A stretch of DNA of 64,000 nucleotides from Oryzobacter faecalis (lineage in GTDB: Bacteria; Actinomycetota; Actinomycetes; Actinomycetales; Dermatophilaceae), in assembly GCF_046764005.1 (NCBI RefSeq), contig NZ_JBKOFW010000002.1, forward strand, positions 310,001-374,000, read 5' to 3'. How positions within the stretch are numbered: the first letter of the stretch is position 1; each line of letters begins with the position of its first letter. Position numbers and translations under genes: made by a program. This document shows, in pieces, positions 1-8,038 of the stretch. Below the pieces are notes generated by a model. The model saw only the letters and a program-made list of their open reading frames with translations. It was not told the DNA's origin and made no database searches.

Positions 1-1
1 C

Positions 2-3000
2 GGGGCGTCCCCGGGCGGGGTCGCGGTGGAGGAGCGGGTCGACCGGGTCGCCGGCGCGACCGTCGTCACGCGCCCGGTGGTCCTCGACGGCTGCCTCCAC
101 GCGGCGTGGGCCGAGGCCGGGCAGGTCTTCTACGGCGCCAACTGCGGGCGCCGCGGCGACCAGCCGACTGCGACGCTCCCCGCCAAGGGCGACGAGGACA
201 CCCGCGACGGTGTGGCCTTCCGGGTCAACCGCGGGCTCGTCGTCCTCAACGACCTCGACAACGGCGGTGTCTGGGACCTCGAGGACAAGCCGACGAAGAT
301 CGACAACTGGGACGCCCTCGTCCCGCCGACCCGGCAGGACGACGACAACGACAAGAAGGACGAGAACCTCGTCGACGAGGCGGCGCTCAACACCCCGCCG
401 AAGGCCGAGCCCGACTCCCTCAAGGTCCGCCCCGGGCGCACGAGCAAGCTGCACGTGCTCGACAACGACACCGACGTGGCCGCCTCGGTGCTCTCGATCG
501 ACCCGGCCGACGTCTCGCGCCCGTCGATGGAGGGCGTCAAGGCCACCGTCTCGGCCGACGGGCAGGCCATCGACGTGTCCGTGCCGCCGCGCACGCAGGG
601 CCGGTCGTTCACCTTCGACTACGCGGTGAACAACGGCAAGGTCAAGGGCAAGGGCACCGCGAAGGTCACCGTGCAGGTGGTGCCCGACGAGGTGAACGGC
701 GCCCCGAGGCTGCGCCAGGGCGCGAAGGCGCTCGCCGCCACCGAGTACCCCGTCATCGCCGGCAAGCGCCTCTCGGTGCCGGTGCTCGCCGACTGGCGCG
801 ACCCCGAGAGCGACATCCTCGCCGCGCGCGCCGACACCGAGGGCGGCGTCGTCGACGGCCAGGGCCGGATCACCCTCACGGCACCGACCAAGGTCGGAAG
901 GGCGCAGATCCCCTACCTCGTCACGGACGGCCGCGGCGGCACGACGAAGGGCTCGGTCACCGCGCGGGTCCTCGGCACCCGGGACGACCGCTTCGTCGCG
1001 CCGCGGACCCAGCCCGATGCCGTGCGCGGCGTCGTCGGCAAGCCCCTCCAGATCGAGCCCCTCGGCAACGACGTCCCCGGCGCCGACCCCGGCGAGCCCG
1101 ACGCCGTCCTCCGGCTGCGCTCGGAGGTGCGTCCCGTCGGCCCGCTCGACGTCGACACCGACCTCGCCACCGGGCAGGTCACCGTCACCGGCTCGGCGCC
1201 GGGCACCTTCGAGCTGACCTACTCCGCCCAGACCGGCGCCGGTGCCGCCCCCGGCCGGGTCCGGGTCGACCTCGTCCCGGCCCCCGACGGCGCCCCGCCC
1301 GTGGCCGTCCCCGACACCGCCACGCTGCACGACCAGGCGCCGGTCATGGTCGACGCCCTCGCCAACGACTACAGCCCGAGCGGCGACGTCCTCGTCACCG
1401 CCGCCGTCGAGGCGACGGGCGAGGACTCGTGGCTCCAGCCCTCGATCTACCAGGGTCGCTGGATCCGGGTGGAGGCCCGCGAGCCCGCCCCGCTCGAGGG
1501 CGGCGACCAGGGCCGCCGAGGCGTCGTCCGCTACACCGTCAGCGACGGCACGCAGCGCACGACCGGCGAGGTCAACGTCCTCCAGCAGGGCCCGCTGGAG
1601 GACTCCCTGCCGCTCGTCCAGGACGACACCGCCACCGTCCGCGAGGGCGACACCGTCTCGGTCCCGGTCCTCGACAACGACACGATGGCCGACGGCATCC
1701 CGCTCCAGGTCGACCCCGCCAGCGTCAGGGTCGTCAGCAAGGGCGACGCCCAGCGCGCCTTCGCCAGCGGCAACGTCATCCGGTACGTCCCGGAGGCCAC
1801 GGGGCTGCGGGCGGAGAAGTTCGTGACGATCGAGTACGCCGCCTTCGCCGACGGGATGAAGGAGCGCGCCCAGACCGCGCGGGTGCGGGTGCAGGTCACC
1901 CCGCTCCCCACGGCGCAGCGCCCGAACCAAGCCCCGGTGGCCCGCAGCTTCACGGCCACGGTGACCGCAGGCGACCCCATCACGATGACGGTGCCGACGT
2001 TCGGCGTCGACCCCGACGGCGACAGCGTGTCGGTCACCGGCATCGTCGGGTCCGAGGGCGGCGCGGCCGACCTCACGCACGGCCGCGTCGTCGCCATCGG
2101 ACCGTCGACGATCCGGTACGAGGCGTACCCGCTCGCGGCCGGCACCGAGGTCGTCAGCTACGAGGTCCGCGACCGGTTCGGTGCGACGAGCCGGGCGTTC
2201 GTCCGGGTCGGCGTCGTCCAGCCGGGCGACCCCCAGCCACCCGTCGCGGTGGGCGACGAGGTCTTCGCCGCCCCCGGCAAGACCGTCACCGTCAAGCCGC
2301 TCCAGAACGACCTCATCGCGCGCGGTGACGTCGTGGAGGTCGAGACCGAGTCCCTCAACGACGACGCGACGAACCGGCTGTGGCGCGTCGAGGACGACCA
2401 GACCGTGACGACGAAGGTCCCCGCCGACACCAGCCGCCTCCACGAGCTCGTCTACGGGATCAGCGACGGCATCTTCGACCCGTCGCGCGCGTCGGTGCTC
2501 GTCCGACCGGTCCAGGGCTACGTCAACGCGCCGGTCGCCCGCGACGACGTGGCGCAGCCCAGGCCGGGCGAGACGAGCACCCTCGTCGACGCCCTCGCCA
2601 ACGACACCGACATCGACTCCGACCCCTCCACGCTGAGGATCGTCGAGGTCCTCAGCCCCGACGCGACGATCGAGAACGGGCGGGTGCGGGTCCAGGTGCT
2701 CGACCACCCGCACGCCGTCCCCTACGTCATCGAGGACGAGGACGGCGCGCGGGCGATGGCGCTGGTCCAGGTGCCGACCGGGGCGAACGGCCAGCCCTTC
2801 GTCCCGAGCGGGTCCCTCATCACGATGGACGAGGACGCCTCGGTCACCGTCGACCTCAACGACCACGTGCGGTCCCCGCGCGGGCGGCTCGTGTCGGTGA
2901 CGACCGCCGGGACGGTCAGCGCGTCCCCGGCGCAGAACCTCGCCGTGACCGTCGACGACAACCGGACCCTCACCCTGCAGGCGTCCGGCGGGTACGTCGG

Positions 3001-5428
3001 CCCGGCAGCGGTGATGCTCGAGGTCACCGACCAGGACGCCATCGACCAGAAGGACTTCGGGACCGCCTACGTCTCGATCCCCGTCCAGGTCGGCCCGAAG
3101 GTCCCGCTGTTCCGGTGCCCCGACACGGCCCTGCGCGTGGTCGCCGGTGGCCTGCCGCGCGTCCTCGACATCCCCACGTACTGCCACGCCTGGCTCCCGG
3201 TCGGGATGTCGTTCGCGGACGTGGAGTTCGACACCCGCTGGCGCACCGAGCCCGACGCCTCGCTCACCGTCGACGGCGAGGGAGGTCGCCGCCTCACCCT
3301 GGCCGCCGACCTCGACGCGCAGTCCGGCAACGGCGTGCTGGAGGTGAGCACCCCCGGGCTCGAGGAGCCCGTCGCGCTCGCGGTCGAGGTCGTCGGCCTC
3401 GACTCCGCCGACCTCGCCCCGCCACGCCTGCGGCCGGTCTCGGTCACCGGGCTCGAGGAGGGCCAGAGCCGCACCGTCGACCTCGCGGGGTACCTCGACA
3501 GCCCCTTGGTCCGGCCGCAGTGCTCGATCCTCTCGGCGCGCGTCGAGAGCGGGTCGGGGCTCAGCGTCTCGACCGCGGGATGCCGGGTCACCCTCACCGC
3601 GGGGGAGCGGCCCAGTCCCGAGGCGAGCGTCGCCGTCGTCGTCTCCGACGGCCCGAGGCGTCGCACCGACGGCCGCATCGAGGTGACGATGCTCGGCACC
3701 CCCTCCGAGCCGCGGCAGGTGAGCGCCGTCGCCGACCGCGACGCCGGCGGCCAGGCCCGCGTCTCGTGGCTGCCGCCCACCTACGACGGCGGCTCGGCCA
3801 TCACCGGCTACGTCGTGCGGGCGACGGTCGGGTCGGCGCCGCCCACCGAGTGCCGTGCGTCCCCGTGCACGATCACGGGCCTGACCAACGGCGAGGACTA
3901 CGCCTTCACCGTCACCGCGCGCAACGGCCTCGGCGAGGGGACCCCGAGCGCGACGAGCCCCACCGTCCGCCCCGACACCCTCCCGCGCCAGGTCACCGGC
4001 GTGCGGATGGTCGACCGCGGGGACGGCACCCTGACGATCGCGTGGGACGCCCCGGAGAACGAGGGCTCGGCGCTGCGCAAGTACGTCGTCCGGGTCGTGT
4101 CCTCGACGGGCGACGCGCGGACGCAGGACGTGCCCGCGACCTCGCGCCAGACGGTCGTCGGCGGGCTCGACAACGAGGCCGAGCAGTCGGTGCAGGTGCA
4201 GGCCTGGAACGAGCTCGGCGCCGGTCCGTTCGGGCCCGCCGTGACGATGCAGTCGGCCGGCACACCGCCCGCCCTGCCCGCCCCCTCCATCGCGGCGAGC
4301 GGCCCCGGCCCCGCCGAGGACTCGGCGACCCTCACGGTCTCGTGGGAGCAGGGCCGGCCCAACGGCCCACCCACGACCGGGTACACCCTCTACCGCTCGG
4401 TCGACGGCGGCCCGTGGACGGTCGTCGCGAACACCTCGCCCGACGTGCGCACGGCGCGCGACGTCATCCCCTACGACGGCCGCACCTACCGGTACTCGGC
4501 GACGCTGACCAACGGCGCCGGCATCGAGGGGCAGCCGGCGAACTCGTCCTCCTTCACCTCGATCGGCCAGCCGTCCACGCCGACCGTGCGCGCCTCCACA
4601 CCGCGCCCCGACGGGACGATCGACCTCACGGTGTCGGTGGGCCAGCCCCGCGACGGGTCCTTCAGCGCCATCCGGTGGTCCGGCGGCGGCAAGAGCGGCT
4701 CGTACCCCTGCGGCTGCGCGCCGGGGTCGCAGGTCGTCGTGCGGACCGCCGCGTTCGACACGAGCCCGACGACCGCCCGCACCATCACGGTGTGGACGGT
4801 CAACAACGGCGGCAACGAGTCGAACCGGGTGTCCGACACCGCGACGCCCTACCGCGACACCCTGACCCCGTCCGGCTTCAGCGGCCAGCGCCAGGGCGCC
4901 ACGGGCGCGGTGTGGACGTGGAACCTGCCGACCAACGGCCGGCCCATCGACCAGGTCCAGCTCGACGGCGCCGTCAACGGCACCTTCGGCGGGAACAAGA
5001 CCTCCGAGTCCATCGACCGCGGACCCGGGACCTACCAGCTGCGGGTGCGGGCGCACTCCGCCGCCGGGTGGTCCGCGTGGACCGGGTACCAGTCGGTGAC
5101 CGTCCCGCCGCCGGACCCGCAGGTCTACAACGTGCGCCCGGGTACCTACCGCATCGACCCGAACGGCGTGGGTTCGTGCACGTACGCACCGGGGTGCCCG
5201 GAGATCGACTTCGACATCCGCGACTTCCCCGCCGGGCAGAACTACACCGTCGACTGCATCAGCCGGACCGCGGGCTCGCGCACGTCGGGCAGCACGCTGC
5301 GCACGACGAGCCCGACCTCCTACTCGTGGGTGGGGCGCTGCCTCTTCGCCCGCGGCACCGGCCCGGTCACGGTCCGGCTCCGGCAGGGCTCGACCGTCGT
5401 CGCCCAGGGGACCGACGACAACTGGTAG
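2..5428 (+). CDS. Giant Ig-like/fibronectin type III surface protein (5' partial)
   Basis: The reading frame is open from base 2, so the true start lies left of the window; a GTG at 26 gives 1800 residues but need not be the start. From that GTG, residues about 1-100 look like the end of a beta-propeller or similar domain. About ten Ig/cadherin-like repeats follow to residue about 1220, marked by recurring linkers such as VLDNDTD, LANDYS, VLDNDT and LANDTD. Fibronectin type III domains begin near residues 1226, 1322 and 1415, and further Fn3-like repeats run to the C-terminus, which is Cys-containing. No C-terminal anchor is visible. It lies 52 bp upstream of moxR. Ig/Fn3-MoxR-DUF58-transglutaminase clusters are widespread in Actinobacteria and are presumed to act in the envelope. 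Function is inferred; a structural or adhesive role is likely. Confidence 0.85.
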   Translation, partial: GASPGGVAVEERVDRVAGATVVTRPVVLDGCLHAAWAEAGQVFYGANCGRRGDQPTATLPAKGDEDTRDGVAFRVNRGLVVLNDLDNGGVWDLEDKPTKIDNWDALVPPTRQDDDNDKKDENLVDEAALNTPPKAEPDSLKVRPGRTSKLHVLDNDTDVAASVLSIDPADVSRPSMEGVKATVSADGQAIDVSVPPRTQGRSFTFDYAVNNGKVKGKGTAKVTVQVVPDEVNGAPRLRQGAKALAATEYPVIAGKRLSVPVLADWRDPESDILAARADTEGGVVDGQGRITLTAPTKVGRAQIPYLVTDGRGGTTKGSVTARVLGTRDDRFVAPRTQPDAVRGVVGKPLQIEPLGNDVPGADPGEPDAVLRLRSEVRPVGPLDVDTDLATGQVTVTGSAPGTFELTYSAQTGAGAAPGRVRVDLVPAPDGAPPVAVPDTATLHDQAPVMVDALANDYSPSGDVLVTAAVEATGEDSWLQPSIYQGRWIRVEAREPAPLEGGDQGRRGVVRYTVSDGTQRTTGEVNVLQQGPLEDSLPLVQDDTATVREGDTVSVPVLDNDTMADGIPLQVDPASVRVVSKGDAQRAFASGNVIRYVPEATGLRAEKFVTIEYAAFADGMKERAQTARVRVQVTPLPTAQRPNQAPVARSFTATVTAGDPITMTVPTFGVDPDGDSVSVTGIVGSEGGAADLTHGRVVAIGPSTIRYEAYPLAAGTEVVSYEVRDRFGATSRAFVRVGVVQPGDPQPPVAVGDEVFAAPGKTVTVKPLQNDLIARGDVVEVETESLNDDATNRLWRVEDDQTVTTKVPADTSRLHELVYGISDGIFDPSRASVLVRPVQGYVNAPVARDDVAQPRPGETSTLVDALANDTDIDSDPSTLRIVEVLSPDATIENGRVRVQVLDHPHAVPYVIEDEDGARAMALVQVPTGANGQPFVPSGSLITMDEDASVTVDLNDHVRSPRGRLVSVTTAGTVSASPAQNLAVTVDDNRTLTLQASGGYVGPAAVMLEVTDQDAIDQKDFGTAYVSIPVQVGPKVPLFRCPDTALRVVAGGLPRVLDIPTYCHAWLPVGMSFADVEFDTRWRTEPDASLTVDGEGGRRLTLAADLDAQSGNGVLEVSTPGLEEPVALAVEVVGLDSADLAPPRLRPVSVTGLEEGQSRTVDLAGYLDSPLVRPQCSILSARVESGSGLSVSTAGCRVTLTAGERPSPEASVAVVVSDGPRRRTDGRIEVTMLGTPSEPRQVSAVADRDAGGQARVSWLPPTYDGGSAITGYVVRATVGSAPPTECRASPCTITGLTNGEDYAFTVTARNGLGEGTPSATSPTVRPDTLPRQVTGVRMVDRGDGTLTIAWDAPENEGSALRKYVVRVVSSTGDARTQDVPATSRQTVVGGLDNEAEQSVQVQAWNELGAGPFGPAVTMQSAGTPPALPAPSIAASGPGPAEDSATLTVSWEQGRPNGPPTTGYTLYRSVDGGPWTVVANTSPDVRTARDVIPYDGRTYRYSATLTNGAGIEGQPANSSSFTSIGQPSTPTVRASTPRPDGTIDLTVSVGQPRDGSFSAIRWSGGGKSGSYPCGCAPGSQVVVRTAAFDTSPTTARTITVWTVNNGGNESNRVSDTATPYRDTLTPSGFSGQRQGATGAVWTWNLPTNGRPIDQVQLDGAVNGTFGGNKTSESIDRGPGTYQLRVRAHSAAGWSAWTGYQSVTVPPPDPQVYNVRPGTYRIDPNGVGSCTYAPGCPEIDFDIRDFPAGQNYTVDCISRTAGSRTSGSTLRTTSPTSYSWVGRCLFARGTGPVTVRLRQGSTVVAQGTDDNW

Positions 5429-5480
5429 CCCACCACCCACGCCCTCGACCACACCGTTCCCTCGGAAGGACACCGAACGC

Positions 5481-6452
5481 ATGACCGTCACGACCGACCA
5501 GGCCGCCTGGTTCTCGCAGACCTTCTCCGCCATGGTCGCCAACTGCGACAAGGCGGTCCTCGGCAAGGAGCACGTCATCCGCCTCGCGCTCACCTGCATG
5601 CTCTCCGAGGGACACCTGCTCCTCGAGGACTTCCCGGGCACCGGCAAGACCCAGCTCGCCCGCGCCATCTCGGGGACCGTCAAGGGGTCGAACTCGCGCA
5701 TCCAGTTCACCCCCGACCTGCTGCCGAGCGACGTCACCGGCGTGACGATCTACGACCCCGGCACCAAGGAGTTCGAGTTCCACAGGGGCCCGATCTTCGC
5801 GACGATCGTCCTCGCCGACGAGATCAACCGGGCCTCGCCGAAGACCCAGTCGGCCCTGCTCGAGGTGATGGAGGAGGGCAAGGTCACCGTCGACGGCGTC
5901 CGTCACGAGGTCGGCGAGCCGTTCATGGTCATCGCCACCCAGAACCCGATCGAGCAGGCCGGCACCTACCGGCTCCCCGAGGCCCAGCTGGACCGCTTCC
6001 TCATGAAGACGACCCTGGGCTACCCCGACCACGACGCCACGGTCCGGGTCCTGCGCGACGCGAAGACGCGCGACCGCACGAAGGGCCTGGAGCCCGTCGT
6101 CACCGCCAGCGTCGTCATGGACATGGCCGAGCTCGCCGACGAGGTGCACGTCGACGACGCGATCCTCGACTACGTGTCGCGCATCGCCGAGGAGACCCGG
6201 CGGCATATCTCGGTCCGTCTCGGCCTGTCGGTGCGCGGCTGCCTCGCCTTCGTCCGATGCGCCAAGACGTGGGCGATCAGCCAGGGCCGTGACCACGTGA
6301 CGCCCGACGACGTCAAGCTCCTCGCAGAGCCGGTCCTCAACCACCGCCTCCTCGTCACCGCCGAGGCCGCGTTCGCCGGCATCACCGTCGAGCAGGTCAT
6401 CACGCAGATCCTCGCCGAGGTCGCGCCCCCCACGGAGCGGCTCGCGTCATGA
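5481..6452 (+). CDS. MoxR-family AAA+ ATPase
   Basis: A 323-residue AAA+ ATPase of the MoxR family, which uses ATP to remodel or activate partner proteins, often DUF58 or VWA proteins encoded next door. Walker A is FPGTGKTQ at residues 51-58. Walker B is ADEINR near residue 113, and the ATQNPIEQAGTY segment near 153 is typical of MoxR. The length is normal. ATG at 5481 has a GGAAGGA ribosome-binding site 10-16 bases upstream. The stop overlaps the start of the DUF58 gene (ATGA), so translation of the two is probably coupled. It is expected in the cytoplasm at the membrane face; the client here is not known. Confidence 0.95.
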   Translation: MTVTTDQAAWFSQTFSAMVANCDKAVLGKEHVIRLALTCMLSEGHLLLEDFPGTGKTQLARAISGTVKGSNSRIQFTPDLLPSDVTGVTIYDPGTKEFEFHRGPIFATIVLADEINRASPKTQSALLEVMEEGKVTVDGVRHEVGEPFMVIATQNPIEQAGTYRLPEAQLDRFLMKTTLGYPDHDATVRVLRDAKTRDRTKGLEPVVTASVVMDMAELADEVHVDDAILDYVSRIAEETRRHISVRLGLSVRGCLAFVRCAKTWAISQGRDHVTPDDVKLLAEPVLNHRLLVTAEAAFAGITVEQVITQILAEVAPPTERLAS

Positions 6453-8038
6453 CCGACCCGCTCGACGACGCCGGCGCGACGACCCGGCGCTCCGACCTCG
6501 CCCGGGGGCCCTCGGGTGGGGCCGGGAGGGGTGCCGTCGACGTCGACCCCGACACGCGGGCGGGTCGGCGGCTGGAGGCTGAGCGGACGCAGAAACCACG
6601 AAGGGCCAAGCAGCGCAAGGGATCCGGTGAGGGCGCCGACCGCGGGGGACGGACGTCGCGCCGGTTCGCGCTGCCGAGGATCCGCCTCCGCTCCGCGGCC
6701 GAGGTCCGGGACGCCCCCGTCGGGCGCCGCCGCGCCGCCGGTGACACCCGGACCCGCACGATCACCCTGCCCCGCGTCACCATCCCCTCGGCGCTCACCG
6801 GCACCGGCGCGCGGATCGTCGTCCTCACCGGTGAGCGGATCAAGCCGCTCGCCGACTCCACCCGCCGGGTGTGGCACCCCGTCCTCGAGGTGCTGCGGTG
6901 GGTCTCCCCCCTCGGGTGGACCGTCCTCGTCGTCGGCCTCCTCGCGTGGTGGCTGACCGCGCGGTACCAGTGGGTCGAGCTCGCGGTCGTCGCCGTCACC
7001 TGCCTCGTCCTCGTGCTCGCCTGCCTCGTCCTCGCGGTCGGCCGGGCCCGCGTGCGCATCCGGGTCGACGTCGAGCCGACGCGCGTCACGGTCGGCGACC
7101 CCGCCACGGGGCGCATCGAGGTCGCCAACGCCTCGAAGCGCGGGATGCTGCCGCTGCTCGTCGAGCTACCCGTGGGCGAGACCGCGGCCCGCTTCACCCT
7201 CCCCGCGCTGGGGGCCGGACGCACCCACGAGGAGCTCTTCGTCGTCCCGACACGCCACCGCGGCGTCGTGGCGGTGGGTCCGGCCACGACCGTCCACGGC
7301 GACCCGCTCGGCCTCGTGCGCCGCACCGTCGCGTGGACCGAGCGCACGGAGCTGTTCGTCCACCCGCTCACCATCTCGCTCGAGAACCTCGGCGCCGGCC
7401 TGCTGCGCGACCTCGAGGGGCAGGTCACCCCCGACCTGTCGATGTCCGACCTCGCCTTCCACGCGCTGCGCGAGTACCAGCCCGGCGACGACCGCCGCTA
7501 CGTCCACTGGCGCTCCTCGGCCAAGCACGGCCGCCTCCTCGTGCGCCAGTTCCTCGACACCCGGCGCTCGCACCTCGCGGTCGTCGTGGACACGACCCCC
7601 GACGTCTACGCGGGAGGTGAGGACGACGTCGAGCTCGCGATCTCGATGGCCGCCTCGCTCGCCGTGCGCTCGATCCTCGACGAGCAGGACACCACCGTCG
7701 TCTGCAACGGCCAGACCGCGTCGAGGACGACGGCACCCCTCACCCTCGACTCCCTGGCCCGCGCCCAGGTCGGCGCCGTCGACGTGTTCGGGTCGGCCGG
7801 GGAGGCCGCGGCCCTCGCCCCCGACGCGAGCGTCGCCGTCCTCGTCACCGGCGGCGCACGCCCCTTCATCCAGGTGCAGCGCACCCTCGGGCAGTTCGAG
7901 CCGGAGGTCATCAAGGTGGCCGTCGTCGTCGACGACCGTGAACAGGTCGGCGTCCACCGCGTCGGCGACCTCGTCCTCCTCCACGTGCGCGAGCTCACCG
8001 ACCTGCGCCGCGTCCTGTTCGCCGGAGCCCTCGCATGA
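6449..8038 (+). CDS. DUF58 domain membrane protein
   Basis: 529 residues. The first 140 are basic and low in complexity, then two membrane segments lie near residues 151-170 and 174-198. The rest is a cytoplasmic DUF58/VWA-like domain with the hallmark REYQPGDDRRYVHW near residues 342-355, followed by KHGRLLVRQF. DUF58 proteins pair with MoxR ATPases. The gene overlaps moxR by 4 bp and the transglutaminase-like gene by 4 bp (ATGA at both ends), giving a tight three-gene unit. The unusually long, Arg/Gly-rich N-terminus may be a disordered tail. Molecular role is not established. Confidence 0.9.
   Translation: MTDPLDDAGATTRRSDLARGPSGGAGRGAVDVDPDTRAGRRLEAERTQKPRRAKQRKGSGEGADRGGRTSRRFALPRIRLRSAAEVRDAPVGRRRAAGDTRTRTITLPRVTIPSALTGTGARIVVLTGERIKPLADSTRRVWHPVLEVLRWVSPLGWTVLVVGLLAWWLTARYQWVELAVVAVTCLVLVLACLVLAVGRARVRIRVDVEPTRVTVGDPATGRIEVANASKRGMLPLLVELPVGETAARFTLPALGAGRTHEELFVVPTRHRGVVAVGPATTVHGDPLGLVRRTVAWTERTELFVHPLTISLENLGAGLLRDLEGQVTPDLSMSDLAFHALREYQPGDDRRYVHWRSSAKHGRLLVRQFLDTRRSHLAVVVDTTPDVYAGGEDDVELAISMAASLAVRSILDEQDTTVVCNGQTASRTTAPLTLDSLARAQVGAVDVFGSAGEAAALAPDASVAVLVTGGARPFIQVQRTLGQFEPEVIKVAVVVDDREQVGVHRVGDLVLLHVRELTDLRRVLFAGALA

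Noticed and set aside
2380..5484. Second plus-strand frame of 1034 residues inside the Ig/Fn3 gene
   Set aside because: Arg/Pro-rich out-of-frame translation; the other frame shows Ig and Fn3 repeats.
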